Below are positions 8,770 through 17,936 of a DNA stretch of 64,000 bases, one piece after another. The notes under the pieces were generated by a model. It did no database searches. It was not told the origin of the DNA and worked only from the letters and a program-made list of their open reading frames with translations. Source of the DNA: Microcoleus sp. AS-A8 (GTDB taxonomy: Bacteria > Cyanobacteriota > Cyanobacteriia > Cyanobacteriales > Coleofasciculaceae); the NCBI GenBank assembly GCA_039962225.1, contig JAMPKV010000004.1, forward strand, positions 124,001 through 188,000, in the 5' to 3' direction. The position numbers were made by a program, and so were the translations under genes. Within the stretch, counting starts at the first letter, position 1. Every line of letters starts with the position of its first letter.

Positions 8770-9741
8770 TTATGAATTCTTCGATTGAGACTTGATGCGA
8801 TTAATTTCCTGTTGGAGTTCCTCAATTTGACGTCGCAAAGTATCGGCTTCATTGTTGGGAGGAGTTGAGACAACATCAACAGCTCCTTCTTTCGTCACCC
8901 GTCGATAATGACCTTGACGAATTTGGCGATATTCTTCTGAAATTGCCCACTCCCGTAGGTAGCGCACGCGATCAACAGGGAAGGGATGACTTAGCATTGA
9001 ACCCTGACCACCGTTATAGAGTAAAAATTTGTAGATTTGATTGAGACCATCCTGATCGAGGTCTTGATAGCTTTCAGATTGACGAATGAATTCATTGAGG
9101 TTGCATTCGTGACCATACTGAGAACTTCCTCCGGCCATTTTCATCATCGTCTGCAACACGGTATTTAGATCATCTATAACCAGTAATGCAGCTCGGTCAG
9201 CAGATAATTCCGCTTTACGACGCCATTCATAAAAGGCAAAGATGAAACCACTGCTAATCAGATTACCGAAGCCAAGTGTCACTTCACTCAACATAGAGGC
9301 GGCATTCAAAGCCCAAATTCCCATTTGAATTAAAATGGTGTGACCACATTTAATGTGACCTAATTCATGAGCTAAAACGGTACGAATTTCGGCTTCATTC
9401 AGCAAGTCCAACAAACCCGTGTTCACCACAACATAGGGATGCTCTTGCCCTAAAGCATAGCTATTCACTTGACGGTTTTGCTCAACAAATAAGGTAGGCT
9501 CTGGATGTATATCTAAATCCCGAACGCATTCTCGAAATAAGCGATAGAGAGTCGAATACTGACGAGGCCCAACCTGGATGCTGTTGCCCATCAGATAAAC
9601 TAACTGAGGCCGCTCGTAGAGAAATTCCACAAACTTACGAGCGACCAGGTCAAATCCTGGTACGCTGCGTAAGGCTTGTTCAGCTTGTTGATCAAGGGGG
9701 TGTTTGAAGGCTTCGCTGGAAATACCAGGGTAGGTCGGCAT
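8770..9741 (-). CDS. M48 family zinc metalloprotease
   Basis: This Ste24/HtpX-type zinc metallopeptidase has 323 residues. HELGH at residues 125-129 supplies two zinc ligands and the catalytic Glu, and E178 in KAELSADRAAL is the expected third ligand. A hydrophobic segment follows the active site (about 135-170), which may bring it to the membrane. The end is a coiled coil (EADTLRRQIEELQQEINRIK, about 297-316). Family knowledge: M48 enzymes act in membrane-protein quality control. It is the first gene of a two-gene operon with the hypothetical gene at 7362-8750. Confidence 0.88.
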   Translation of the reverse strand: MPTYPGISSEAFKHPLDQQAEQALRSVPGFDLVARKFVEFLYERPQLVYLMGNSIQVGPRQYSTLYRLFRECVRDLDIHPEPTLFVEQNRQVNSYALGQEHPYVVVNTGLLDLLNEAEIRTVLAHELGHIKCGHTILIQMGIWALNAASMLSEVTLGFGNLISSGFIFAFYEWRRKAELSADRAALLVIDDLNTVLQTMMKMAGGSSQYGHECNLNEFIRQSESYQDLDQDGLNQIYKFLLYNGGQGSMLSHPFPVDRVRYLREWAISEEYRQIRQGHYRRVTKEGAVDVVSTPPNNEADTLRRQIEELQQEINRIKSQSKNS

Positions 9742-10095
9742 AGAAGACCGTTTGTAGGAGTAATTAGGGATGAGGCTATACTAGAACTTTATTTATCATA
9801 AGCCCCACCACTAATTGTATTCACCTCTTCCGGCCTTTAGGAAGTCACTTTACGTTAAGAACTAGGACAAAAAATACGATACGTTACACAAAATCATCAA
9901 CCGGGCTTAATATAACAATAAATGATTGGTGCTAACGATTGCCCGTCGAGCATCGAATCCTTTACGGGAAGCCGCTGCTTTGGGTAGCTTGGGTAATGTT
10001 CACCAGTTACACCAGATAGCCTTTATTTCTGGTAGTGCCAGACGAGGCGCATTCTCATTGAAAAGCCCAATTAAGCAAACATCTAATTCGATACT
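9742..10095. other. Intergenic region with a TPR-gene remnant
   Basis: This region lies between the start of the M48 protease gene (minus strand) and the end of the glycosyltransferase gene. Its only recognisable content is a short plus-strand coding remnant at 9926-10020, listed separately. Confidence 0.5.
9926..10020 (+). pseudogene. Fragment of a TPR-repeat gene
   Basis: Plus-strand translation gives LVLTIARRASNPLREAAALG followed by SLGNVHQLHQ. This is the pattern of one tetratricopeptide unit from the TPR/CHAT proteins common in cyanobacteria (an intact relative lies at 48140). No start codon, upstream signal or downstream repeats remain, and after about 32 codons the frame becomes unlike protein. 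It is best read as a deletion remnant of a once larger gene. Confidence 0.45.
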
Positions 10096-11028
10096 TCAGC
10101 CTTCAATTGACTGGGTTGGCGTGACCGATGACGTTTGGGAAATATTGAGTTGTCCCCTAAATTTTTGTAACTCGTAAACTTTAACTCCGATTTGATATTC
10201 ATATTGACTTAATAATCGTCCATAAATATACCCAGCTTTTCCATCTAAAAAACCTAGCTGAATGATATAAAATAAAATAAACCTCAGTGTTGGTTTAAAA
10301 GGTAGCCGTACCCATATTTTTTTTAAAAATCGCTTGCGCTGCACGGCATTTCCCCAAAGACTGGCACCAATTGTGCCGGATTCCTCTTTACTATTGAGGA
10401 GATTGAGATAGACACGGGCTTCCCAGTTTGAGTAGCGATTATGCCGTTCTAACCAATGATAAATATCTCGAAAGTCGATATGTAGCATATCATTTTTTAG
10501 GTAACCCGAAGCCCCTTCTAAAATGACGTGTTCGTGAACTTCGTTGTCACCTGTATTGCGAATTTCTTCCGTTTTGAGATTTTCGTAGCGGCCTTTTTTG
10601 TGCTTAAACAAGCGTAAATTCCAGTCGGGATACCTGCCACCGTGACGAATCCAGGTGCCGAGGAAGAAGACTTTGCGGTTGAGGTAGTAGCCGTCATAAG
10701 CAGAATTTTGAATAGCTGCTTCAATTTCCTCCCAAAGTTCTGGAGGAATACGCTCGTCACAATCGACAATCAGTACCCATTCATGGCGAAAAGGGAGATT
10801 TTCTAAACTCCAGTTTTTCTTTTTAGGCCAGCGACCATCAAAATGAAATTGTACGACAGTTGCACCGTATTGTTCGGCAATTTCAACGGAGCGATCGCTA
10901 CTTTGGGAATCGACAACAAAGATTTCATCCGCACGGCTTAAACTCTCTAAACAAGCGGGTAAGTTCGCTTCTTCATTTTTGGCGGGAATTAGAACAGAAA
11001 CAGGTATTTTGGAAGTGGCCAATGCCAT
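10096..11028 (-). CDS. Family 2 glycosyltransferase (WaaE-like)
   Basis: This GT-A-fold glycosyltransferase, 310 residues from ATG 11028, is likely cytosolic and acts on a lipid- or polysaccharide-linked acceptor. Motifs are VSVLIPAKNEEANLPACLES (nucleotide-sugar site), EIFVVDSQSSDRSVEIAEQYGA, and VLIVDCDERIPPELWEEI with the metal-binding acidic motif. The C-terminal region (about 190-300) matches the LPS-core WaaE/KdtX group by layout. An in-frame ATG at 11091 would overlap the upstream gene and adds residues unlike the family, so 11028 is preferred. It lies 31 bp after the gene at 11060-11785, suggesting an operon. The sugar and acceptor are unknown. Confidence 0.85.
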   Translation of the reverse strand: MALATSKIPVSVLIPAKNEEANLPACLESLSRADEIFVVDSQSSDRSVEIAEQYGATVVQFHFDGRWPKKKNWSLENLPFRHEWVLIVDCDERIPPELWEEIEAAIQNSAYDGYYLNRKVFFLGTWIRHGGRYPDWNLRLFKHKKGRYENLKTEEIRNTGDNEVHEHVILEGASGYLKNDMLHIDFRDIYHWLERHNRYSNWEARVYLNLLNSKEESGTIGASLWGNAVQRKRFLKKIWVRLPFKPTLRFILFYIIQLGFLDGKAGYIYGRLLSQYEYQIGVKVYELQKFRGQLNISQTSSVTPTQSIEG

Positions 11029-11059
11029 AACGATAAAGTATGAATTTTGTATCGGTTCC

Positions 11060-11785
11060 TTAATCCTTACTGAGATGACCGTGCAGGACAACTAAGGTTT
11101 CCGACAATTGGCTGAGGCGAGTTTCTAATTCTTCTTTACGGCTGATTAACTGCTTAATCTTTTGATACCGAGCGATCGCTACACTTACACTAGGAACCTG
11201 ATCGGCTGGACAGGGTCGCGACCAAAACTGACCATCCCCATCGAGTCCACACAGGCGATAACCAGTACGAGGCGTTTCATAAGTGACGTTGTCATCCGGT
11301 TGATTGACCACTTCTGCCACGTAATCCATGAGGCGATCGCCTTGTGCTAAGCGTACTGCCCCTGCCTCTTCTTGGGCTTCGCGGGGATGAGACTCTAACC
11401 AGCCATCAATAATCGGCCCTTCTAGATAAAGGTCTTGAATGTTCCGCACGGCTGTTTGCAGTTCTGTTTGCCAACGAGCGACAATATCTTGAATCTCTTT
11501 GAGCAACGTCATCGCCAAGGCTGGGTTAGCCGCGTGACGATGCTCACTGATTTTAGCGGGTTTCAGTTTGGGCAGCGTTGGCGTCTTAATTGAGTTCTTG
11601 CGGGCAGGGAAAGGCTGTACAGACACCGAGAATGAAGGGTCACGCTTGTCTGGATGGCGATCATTCCCTTCTCCAAGGTGCTCGGTTTGGTGTCCCACAG
11701 TAGCAGATGTCTTCTGGCTGTCACTCGGTCGGGGTGGCGTCAATTGATTTAAAGCTGTCTCGATCCGTTGCAGTTCTGGTTTCAT
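11060..11785 (-). CDS. Conserved hypothetical protein
   Basis: This is a 241-residue protein of no family I recognise. The N-terminal 85 residues are Pro/Ser/Lys-rich and look disordered. Residues about 90-160 form helices with GPIIDGWLESHPREAQEEAG. A compact segment, TGYRLCGLDGDGQFWSRPCP, carries two cysteines and may bind metal or form a small beta fold. The end is a coiled coil (RYQKIKQLISRKEELETRLS). It precedes the glycosyltransferase in a likely operon. No function is inferred. Confidence 0.65.
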   Translation of the reverse strand: MKPELQRIETALNQLTPPRPSDSQKTSATVGHQTEHLGEGNDRHPDKRDPSFSVSVQPFPARKNSIKTPTLPKLKPAKISEHRHAANPALAMTLLKEIQDIVARWQTELQTAVRNIQDLYLEGPIIDGWLESHPREAQEEAGAVRLAQGDRLMDYVAEVVNQPDDNVTYETPRTGYRLCGLDGDGQFWSRPCPADQVPSVSVAIARYQKIKQLISRKEELETRLSQLSETLVVLHGHLSKD

Positions 11786-12013
11786 GGTTATTTCTTACCA
11801 CTGTGTGAAAATCACCAACTTCTTAATTTCAGCATAGCCCCCTGGCTTGAGGCCAACGCACCAATGAATCTTGAGAGTTGCAATTTTTTCATTTTGAGGT
11901 CATTTTAACTGCATTGACCTACTCAACGGAGAGGGGAAGGTTTACTCTGGCAGCCATTTGCCATTCTCAATCAACAACAAGACGATAAAGGAAGCCATTA
12001 CAACGCACTTGAG

Positions 12014-12568
12014 ATGACAACTAATACCCGTCAGATCATCTTAGTAACAGGGCCAGCGCGGTCTGGTAAAAGTGAGTGGGCAGAAGACTTGGCAAGACAG
12101 ACTGACCAAGCGGTGATTTATGTGGCAACTGCGATCGCTAATCCTGATGATGTAGAATGGCTTACCCGGATTGAAAAGCATCAGCAGCGACGCCCAGGGG
12201 AGTGGACAACACGCTTGGTGCCCGTGGAGTTGGCGGCAACGATACGAGACTATTCGGATAGCGGTTGCTGTCTTTTGGTCGATTCTCTTGGAACTTGGGT
12301 CGCCAATTTGTTGGAACAGGATGAGGCTACTTGGGAAAAAACGTTACAAGATTTATTGGACAGTCTGGTACAAACAGCCGGTTGTGTGATATTTGTGGCA
12401 GAGGAGACAGGTTGGGGGGTTGTGCCCGCCTATCCAATTGGCAGATTATTTCGCGATCGCCTGGGAGAATTAGTCCGTAAGATAGGTATCATTGCTAACA
12501 CCGTCTACTTAGTGACTGGGGGTCATGTGCTCAATCTCAGTGCTCTGGGATCACCCCTCCCAAAGTAG
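12014..12568 (+). CDS. cobU: Adenosylcobinamide kinase / adenosylcobinamide-phosphate guanylyltransferase
   Basis: This bifunctional enzyme of cobalamin nucleotide-loop assembly phosphorylates adenosylcobinamide, then transfers GMP from GTP. The 184-residue product has the P-loop TGPARSGKSEWAE (GPARSGKS at 13-20), H56 in RIEKHQQRRP matching the guanylylated histidine of CobU, LLVDSLGTWVANLL (Walker B region), and the C-terminal GRLFRDRLGELVRKI and VYLVTGGHVLNL segments. The length is standard. No cobalamin riboswitch motif is visible upstream. A small hypothetical gene follows 105 bp later. Confidence 0.9.
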   Translation: MTTNTRQIILVTGPARSGKSEWAEDLARQTDQAVIYVATAIANPDDVEWLTRIEKHQQRRPGEWTTRLVPVELAATIRDYSDSGCCLLVDSLGTWVANLLEQDEATWEKTLQDLLDSLVQTAGCVIFVAEETGWGVVPAYPIGRLFRDRLGELVRKIGIIANTVYLVTGGHVLNLSALGSPLPK

Positions 12569-12673
12569 ATTCAAAACTCAATTCGCTGGTTACCATGAAG
12601 GTATCAGAACAAACTAGGGATTGGATAAAGTTCTCAATATCCCAAACCCCACACGGAGCGTACAATACCATTC

Positions 12674-13168
12674 ATGGCATCTGAACAACAAGTAAAACGC
12701 TATCTGGCCTATTGGTTTCAGTTAGGCAAAAAAGTTTTGATTGGCAATGGTGACTCAGCCGTGCTACCACAATCGGTGATAGCCGGCGATCGCTACAGCG
12801 ATGATTTTGAAAGAATTTGGCAATTAATTCTCTCCCCAGAAAGTGGAGATTGCTACCTAGACGGTACCGATCAAACCATTGCCGAACTGCTGATGTCCAA
12901 GTGGGTGATAGAACCCTGTGTTCGTTGTGAAATGCCTGTGCCCATAATCAACATCGGGCTACCGCCAGAACTTTGCCCCTGCAACGATCTACCGACTTGG
13001 CCGAATACAGAAATACCTGCTCCGCGAGAACCGGTCAGTAGTCAGACACGCCTGAGTCAGATTCGCGATCGCTTAAACCACGCTAAGCATGAGGGAGAGT
13101 TACAGGACGATTTATCGACTCATCCGACACCCGAATTACCGATGCCTCGCAGCACGGGTAGGGGTTAA
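12674..13168 (+). CDS. Conserved hypothetical protein, possibly shortened by a stop codon
   Basis: This 164-residue protein of unknown function starts KRYLAYWFQLGKKVL and has a cysteine-containing segment VIEPCVRCEMPVPIINIG with a second pair (LCPCNDLP), together a possible metal site. The C-terminal part has the motif LSQIRDRLNHA. After the TAA at 13166-13168 the same frame continues for 16 codons with a second copy, GCLSEIRDRLNQANSN, and then stops at 13217-13219. The real family end may therefore be the second copy, with the TAA a nonsense change. The GCGATCGC octamer sits inside both copies. Confidence 0.6.
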   Translation: MASEQQVKRYLAYWFQLGKKVLIGNGDSAVLPQSVIAGDRYSDDFERIWQLILSPESGDCYLDGTDQTIAELLMSKWVIEPCVRCEMPVPIINIGLPPELCPCNDLPTWPNTEIPAPREPVSSQTRLSQIRDRLNHAKHEGELQDDLSTHPTPELPMPRSTGRG

Positions 13169-13308
13169 GGGTGTCTCAGTGAGATTCGCGATCGCTTAAA
13201 CCAAGCCAACAGTAACTAAAGCCTTCGATTTGAGCTTTTGGATAGTTTGTATAGCTCCAACTACGACGTGAGGTAGTTGACTTATGTTTGTGCCTTTCTA
13301 CACTCGAA

Positions 13309-14268
13309 CTAGGCTTTCGTCTTGATTATTTCCTTGGGGAGACGCCGAGGCACCTCATAGCTAAAGAAATCATAAGCTAACTTAGTCTTGGGAAAAATTG
13401 CCCGTGCCTCCTCTAGTAAGTTATCCAACCCGAGCGCATTTCCCGGAGCATAACGGGGACTGAAATGAGTCATAATGAGCTGCTTGACCCCAGCCAAATG
13501 AGCCACTTGTGCAGCCATCGTTGAGGTAGAATGCAAACGTTCAAAGGCTAACTGAGCATCTTTGTGGGCAAATGTCGCTTCGTGAATTAAAACATCCGCA
13601 TCCTTGGCCAATTCTACGGCGTTGTCACAGTAGACCGTATCCGTGCAATAAACCACTTTACGACCCATTTCAAGTTCTCCACACAGCTCAGAACCGTTAA
13701 TTTGGCGACCATCGGGCAGAGTCACGGTTTCCCCTCGCTTGAGCAGGCCATAGAGCGGGCCAGCAGGTATTCCCAGGGCCTTGGCTTTTTCTACGTCAAA
13801 GCGCCCTGGCCGGTCTTTTTCCTCCACCCGGTAGCCGAAAGCTGGAACCCGATGCTTGAGCATCCGGCAACTGACAATAAATTCCTCATCTTCGTAGATG
13901 ACTCCAGGTTGTACGGCATGAAGTTGAACTGGGTAGGAAAAGTTCGTCTGAGAATAGCGTTTACTCGCGCGCAGGTAGTCGTCTAAATCCGCCGGCCCAT
14001 ACATATCAATCCGCTCAGTACTGCCAGCCAAACCACAGCTTGCCAAAAGCCCCATTAAGCCATAGATATGGTCACCGTGCATGTGGGTGATGAAAATACG
14101 GCTAATCTGGCTGCTTTTGAGGTCACTGCGTAACAATTGATGCTGAGTCCCTTCGCCACAGTCAAACAGCCAGACTTCTGCACGTTGGGGTAGACGTAGT
14201 GCGACGCTAGACACATTCCGCGAACGTGTCGGGACTCCAGAGCTTGTTCCTAAAAAAGTAATTTGCAC
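13309..14268 (-). CDS. rnz: Ribonuclease Z
   Basis: This tRNA 3'-processing endonuclease (tRNase Z, short form) has 319 residues. The metallo-beta-lactamase fold is shown by [20 protein letters not shown] at the N terminus, [12 protein letters not shown], the zinc motif THMHGDH (61-67), [20 protein letters not shown] and the C-terminal [10 protein letters not shown]. The long insert near 150-190 is the flexible arm that grips tRNA in this family. The length is typical of cyanobacterial and chloroplast-like enzymes. It is a single gene, divergent from the SpoIID gene at 14651. Confidence 0.95.
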   Translation of the reverse strand: MQITFLGTSSGVPTRSRNVSSVALRLPQRAEVWLFDCGEGTQHQLLRSDLKSSQISRIFITHMHGDHIYGLMGLLASCGLAGSTERIDMYGPADLDDYLRASKRYSQTNFSYPVQLHAVQPGVIYEDEEFIVSCRMLKHRVPAFGYRVEEKDRPGRFDVEKAKALGIPAGPLYGLLKRGETVTLPDGRQINGSELCGELEMGRKVVYCTDTVYCDNAVELAKDADVLIHEATFAHKDAQLAFERLHSTSTMAAQVAHLAGVKQLIMTHFSPRYAPGNALGLDNLLEEARAIFPKTKLAYDFFSYEVPRRLPKEIIKTKA

Positions 14269-14650
14269 AGGCTGACCTTTCTACCCCACTCCCATCCAGG
14301 AAATTACATCTCATCCCTATGGTACACAAGCTCCAGTCCCTGAGCATTTTCAGGAACACAGATTTCCTATGGCGGATTAAAAGAGAAATGGCAGTTGCTG
14401 ACTAGGTGATCTGCTGCAAGCAGCAGCGCTTCGCTATCATCAGGAAACATGCTAAATGTAGGCGAAGAAATAGAACCATAGGAGTATGACTCTGGACAGA
14501 GAAAATGGGGACTTTCAACGGAATCCGAAGACCCATCCATGGGAGATTTTTCCTCAAGCCTTGGGAACCCTTCAATCTACCCTATGTCTTGAGTGAGAGT
14601 ACCCTGAATCCTGAAAACGAGAATAGTTATCGCGAGAGGAAGTTTTAAAG
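14269..14650. other. Divergent intergenic region, rnz / SpoIID gene
   Basis: This region must hold both promoters. The only structure noted is a tight palindrome CTGCTGCAAGCAGCAG (14411-14426). A GAGAGGAAG about 10 bp before 14651 is the ribosome-binding site of the downstream gene. No RNA gene is seen. Confidence 0.5.
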
Positions 14651-15799
14651 ATGGTCTTTAGACGTTTATCCGTCTCTGTTTTATCTGTGTTCCAGCCAAT
14701 TGGTTTGCTGGGTGGGCGTCGCTGGTGGCTCTCTTTGTCATTCTGGATGATTTTAGTGGCTCCAGTTCAAGCTCTAGAACTGCGAGTGGCGATTGAAGAT
14801 GGTGTTAGCCAGGTGCAAGTCGGGAGTTCGACTAAGGCGATTGTCCGAGATGCGGCAGGTCAGGAAGTCGGGGAACTAACGGCTCTGAACGGCTACAAAG
14901 CCCAAGCTGGGGGAGGTAGAATCGCTTTAGCTCAGTGGCGATCGCCATTGCTGTGGATTGAACCAACGGGTGATGGTTATGTTTGGATTGGCAAACGCTG
15001 GTATCGGGGACGTACCCAACTGGTTCCGACCCCTAAAGGGCTGACGGCGGTCAATCATGTGGATTTAGAGCAATATCTCTACAGTGTCCTCGGTGCTGAA
15101 ATGAGTGCCAGTTGGCCGCTAGAAGCCTTAAAGGCGCAAGCCGTTGCGGCTCGTTCTTATGCCCTCTATAAGCGCGCTACGGGGGGGAATAATGTCTATG
15201 ATGTCGGTGATACCACATCCTGGCAAGTTTACAAAGGGCTAGAGACTGAGTCTCCCAATACTCAGACAGCCGTTCAGGCCACCGCCGGACAGGTGATGAC
15301 TTACGACGGTCAAGTGATTCTTGCGGCCTTCCACGCAGCATCTGGCGGACATACAGAAAATGTGGAAGATATCTGGAAAAGCCCCTTCATCCCCTACCTC
15401 CGGGGTGTGGCTGATTATGACCAGGGAGCACCGGTTTACGAGTGGAAAAAAAGCTTTTCTCGCCGTGAACTCAGCGGCAAAATTTCTGGGGTAGGCAATG
15501 TTAAGTCAATGACTCCAGAGCGCACAACGCCACAAGGGCGCATTGTAACCATGGTTGTCGAAGGTGATCGCGGCACGCGGCGTGTCAGTGGCACCGATTT
15601 ACGCAGCGCCTTGGGCTTGAGAAGTACACTTTTTGTTGTGAATCAAACGGGTGAAAGGTTTGAAATTAGTGGTCGCGGTTATGGTCACGGCTTGGGTATG
15701 AGCCAGTGGGGCGCACGCAATTTAGCCAATCAGGGTGTCAACTACCAACAGATTTTGAGTCATTATTACCCCAATGCGATTCTTTCCCAACTTCAGTAG
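14651..15799 (+). CDS. SpoIID/LytB domain secreted protein
   Basis: This is a putative periplasmic peptidoglycan-acting protein of 382 residues. A basic N terminus and hydrophobic core (LSLSFWMILVAPVQA) form a signal peptide cleaved near residue 42. The SpoIID domain spans about 140-380 and shows VNHVDLEQYLYSVLGAEMSA, LKAQAVAARSYALYKR, AAFHAASGGHTENVEDIW and the C-terminal RGYGHGLGMSQWGARNLA. In Bacillus SpoIID is a lytic transglycosylase, so the same chemistry is likely here; the catalytic-type Glu lies in GAEMSASWP. It is a monocistronic gene. Confidence 0.88.
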   Translation: MVFRRLSVSVLSVFQPIGLLGGRRWWLSLSFWMILVAPVQALELRVAIEDGVSQVQVGSSTKAIVRDAAGQEVGELTALNGYKAQAGGGRIALAQWRSPLLWIEPTGDGYVWIGKRWYRGRTQLVPTPKGLTAVNHVDLEQYLYSVLGAEMSASWPLEALKAQAVAARSYALYKRATGGNNVYDVGDTTSWQVYKGLETESPNTQTAVQATAGQVMTYDGQVILAAFHAASGGHTENVEDIWKSPFIPYLRGVADYDQGAPVYEWKKSFSRRELSGKISGVGNVKSMTPERTTPQGRIVTMVVEGDRGTRRVSGTDLRSALGLRSTLFVVNQTGERFEISGRGYGHGLGMSQWGARNLANQGVNYQQILSHYYPNAILSQLQ

Positions 15800-15900
15800 G
15801 AGAGTGACGCTAGTTGATGGGAACGGTTCCATCGGCGATCGCTCAAACCAATCTGTGAATCCCTGATCACTGGGTGCAGAATGAGGGATATCCCTTCAGC

Positions 15901-17238
15901 TCAGGAACCTGAATCTAAGCGTCGCTGCCATTCAGCATCAATTTGTTCTTTCCGCTCAAGCTGTTGATCGAGCAAGTCTGTTTCGCTGGTGTAAGCTAAG
16001 TCCTCATGTTTAATCACATTTTGAGCCGCAAACTGCTGGGCATAACCGATTTTCCTCTGTAAGGTGGCATTGGATTGAGCCAGGATGAGGGATTGCTGCT
16101 GCCGTTTGTGATTGCGTGCTTCCACCTGGCTGTTTTGCCATTGAACCCAAAAATAACGAATTAGCGGAATGGCTAAAAAACCGATGCCATAACCCAGTAA
16201 GAGCCAGTAAATGGACTGGACGAAGGCAATCAATCCCCCGATTTGTGCGGCGATTTGGCCATCTCTCAACAGAGAACCCAACATCAAGGCACCGACGACA
16301 TTAATCCCACCTAGCCCAATGGCCAGCATATTTTGCCCACTACTGGCTCGACTAAAGCGCCACAGCTTCTCCTGAAGGTAGGTGGCTACAGGCTGCGGTT
16401 GCCAGGATGAAGCGGTTGTCTGCAAATCGGGGAAGTGATAAACGATGTCCCCATCTGGACTCACTTCAGGACGCCCATTGAATCGGGTGAGTACGGGTAG
16501 CATATAGTCTTCGGATTCGCGCTTGTACCCTTCTGGGATATCGTCGAGATACGGGGCGATCTGTTCTGCTGCGACGGCACCGCCGGAGTTGCGAATGACC
16601 GTACCCATTTCTTGCCAGCGGCGATCTTCTAAATCGGCATTTGGATTACCATCCCCAAATAAAAACGAGAAGATGGACTCCAGAAAACTCATCTCACTGC
16701 CTGAAGAAGAGCGAGAGGATTTTCGTTGCCGCCGATGGCGTCGCTCATAGGGATCATAACCTGGACTGAAGAACCACCAGACATCCGACCACAGCCAGAA
16801 GTTAGGCATAAAGAAAATGCCACCGCCACTGGAATGACGGCTATCGCCACCCCCTGAATCGTTATCGCTGTTACTAGCACTGATGGCGATCAGGATAACG
16901 GCGATCGCCACAAAGATCAGAACAATGGAAAGAATGAGGATAACCCCAAAAGAAATCCGAATCAGATAGAATAAAACACGCCAAATTTTCTGCCACCATT
17001 CCTGTAACCGGACACGCAGGAACTTGTTGCGGAGAATGGCACGAAAGTTTTGGGGAAATAGATAGGCAATCTCGCCCGATTCGGCGACTTGTAAATGTCC
17101 ACCCGCCTCAGAAGCGAGAGCCAGTAATCCTTGCTCTGCCAAATTGATATTTAATCCTACCTGAGCAGCAACGTCCCCAACCGTAACGCGGTAGCCCATC
17201 TGCTCAACCGCCTTCATTATTCTGGGATCGCGAACCAT
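15901..17238 (-). CDS. Membrane protein with duplicated winged-helix-like module
   Basis: This is a 445-residue protein of unknown function. Residues 1-65 look like a small winged helix ending in GEIAYLFP. A related segment recurs at about 208-275 and ends in GDIVYHFP. Between them lie a membrane segment (about 88-120), a Gly/Ser/Asp-rich linker, an Arg-rich basic patch (YERRHRRQRKSSR) and a hydrophobic helix. Two or three more membrane segments follow (about 300-365), then a coiled-coil tail. Similar proteins exist across cyanobacteria as far as I recall. There is no catalytic motif, and a DNA-binding role is not implied merely by the fold guess. Confidence 0.65.
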   Translation of the reverse strand: MVRDPRIMKAVEQMGYRVTVGDVAAQVGLNINLAEQGLLALASEAGGHLQVAESGEIAYLFPQNFRAILRNKFLRVRLQEWWQKIWRVLFYLIRISFGVILILSIVLIFVAIAVILIAISASNSDNDSGGGDSRHSSGGGIFFMPNFWLWSDVWWFFSPGYDPYERRHRRQRKSSRSSSGSEMSFLESIFSFLFGDGNPNADLEDRRWQEMGTVIRNSGGAVAAEQIAPYLDDIPEGYKRESEDYMLPVLTRFNGRPEVSPDGDIVYHFPDLQTTASSWQPQPVATYLQEKLWRFSRASSGQNMLAIGLGGINVVGALMLGSLLRDGQIAAQIGGLIAFVQSIYWLLLGYGIGFLAIPLIRYFWVQWQNSQVEARNHKRQQQSLILAQSNATLQRKIGYAQQFAAQNVIKHEDLAYTSETDLLDQQLERKEQIDAEWQRRLDSGS

Positions 17239-17504
17239 GTTTTTGTATCACGAATTGCCTACTCTCTTTAGTATAGATTTTTGTTAACAAGACTATAGCG
17301 AACAGTCATGCCTTGACCGCAGGATTAGGGGGCGTCGCGACTGCCCCTGAATAGTCTCAATCAACCCAGTTGATTGACTGATAAGAAGCTTTGCGCTGTT
17401 CTGATAGAGCTGTGTCAGCATGAATGTTCGCTGACGCTGACGTTAGTTCTTAGGCTGCCTCACCGCTTAAATTTTTCCGGAACCACATCCGTCTTGTTGT
17501 ATAA

Positions 17505-17545
17505 GAGTTAGTATTAGAGTTAACAATTAGTATTCTAGTTAACAA
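17505..17545. repeat. Adjacent 20-bp direct repeats with GTTAAC
   Basis: GTTAGTATTAGAGTTAACAA (17507-17526) is followed directly by ATTAGTATTCTAGTTAACAA, overlapping it by a few bases. Both copies contain the palindrome GTTAAC about one and a half to two helical turns apart. This spacing would suit a dimeric regulator acting on the divergent genes on either side, but no regulator is identified. Confidence 0.4.
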
Positions 17546-17679
17546 AACCTCTCCTATCCCCATTTAATCCTCTTGGAAAATTATTTCTTCTCTGTTAAAT
17601 GTTTCCCTAAAAACAACTGAACTCGGTCAAAATAGGCAACATTTAAAATTGATGGATTCAAGTTTATCCCCTGTCTCTC

Positions 17680-17706
17680 GGCTGGAACTATTTTTTTGTT
17701 CCGGCC
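17680..17706 (+). other. Stem-loop in leader region
   Basis: GGCTGGAAC pairs with GTTCCGGCC (one G-U pair) around a T-rich loop of nine bases. The loop, not the 3' flank, holds the T-run, so a simple terminator is less likely than a structured leader or a terminator read from the other strand. Confidence 0.35.
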
Positions 17707-17936
17707 AGATATGATTTTCAGGAACTATACCCTAAGGGGGATACAACTCACCAAGGTGGATGGAAAAGATTGAATAACCATCCGCTGAATTTGTACATTG
17801 AAGGTGCTTAATACTACCGCTCATGAGCGAATCACATTGAGAATATTGCAACTGAAAAAATCAGTTTGTTTCTCTGCTTGACCTGGGTGTATCTCAACAA
17901 CTGGATAGAAGTACCGCAACTGAGAATCTCCCATTT

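Larger units (their letters stand above)
17239..17936. other. Long leader/intergenic region before the TPS-CHAT gene
   Basis: There is no coding frame in these 698 bp. Three structures are seen: a pair of adjacent near-identical 20-bp repeats containing GTTAAC (17505-17545), a 9-bp stem-loop (arms 17680-17688 and 17698-17706), and GTTGATTGACTGATAAG-type sequence near 17370. The stem-loop lies 230 bp before the start codon and could be in a long 5' leader. No known riboswitch is recognised. Confidence 0.5.

Noticed and set aside
11786-12013. Possible cobalamin riboswitch before cobU
   Set aside because: I looked for the conserved B12-box and found none; the spacer has no such structure.
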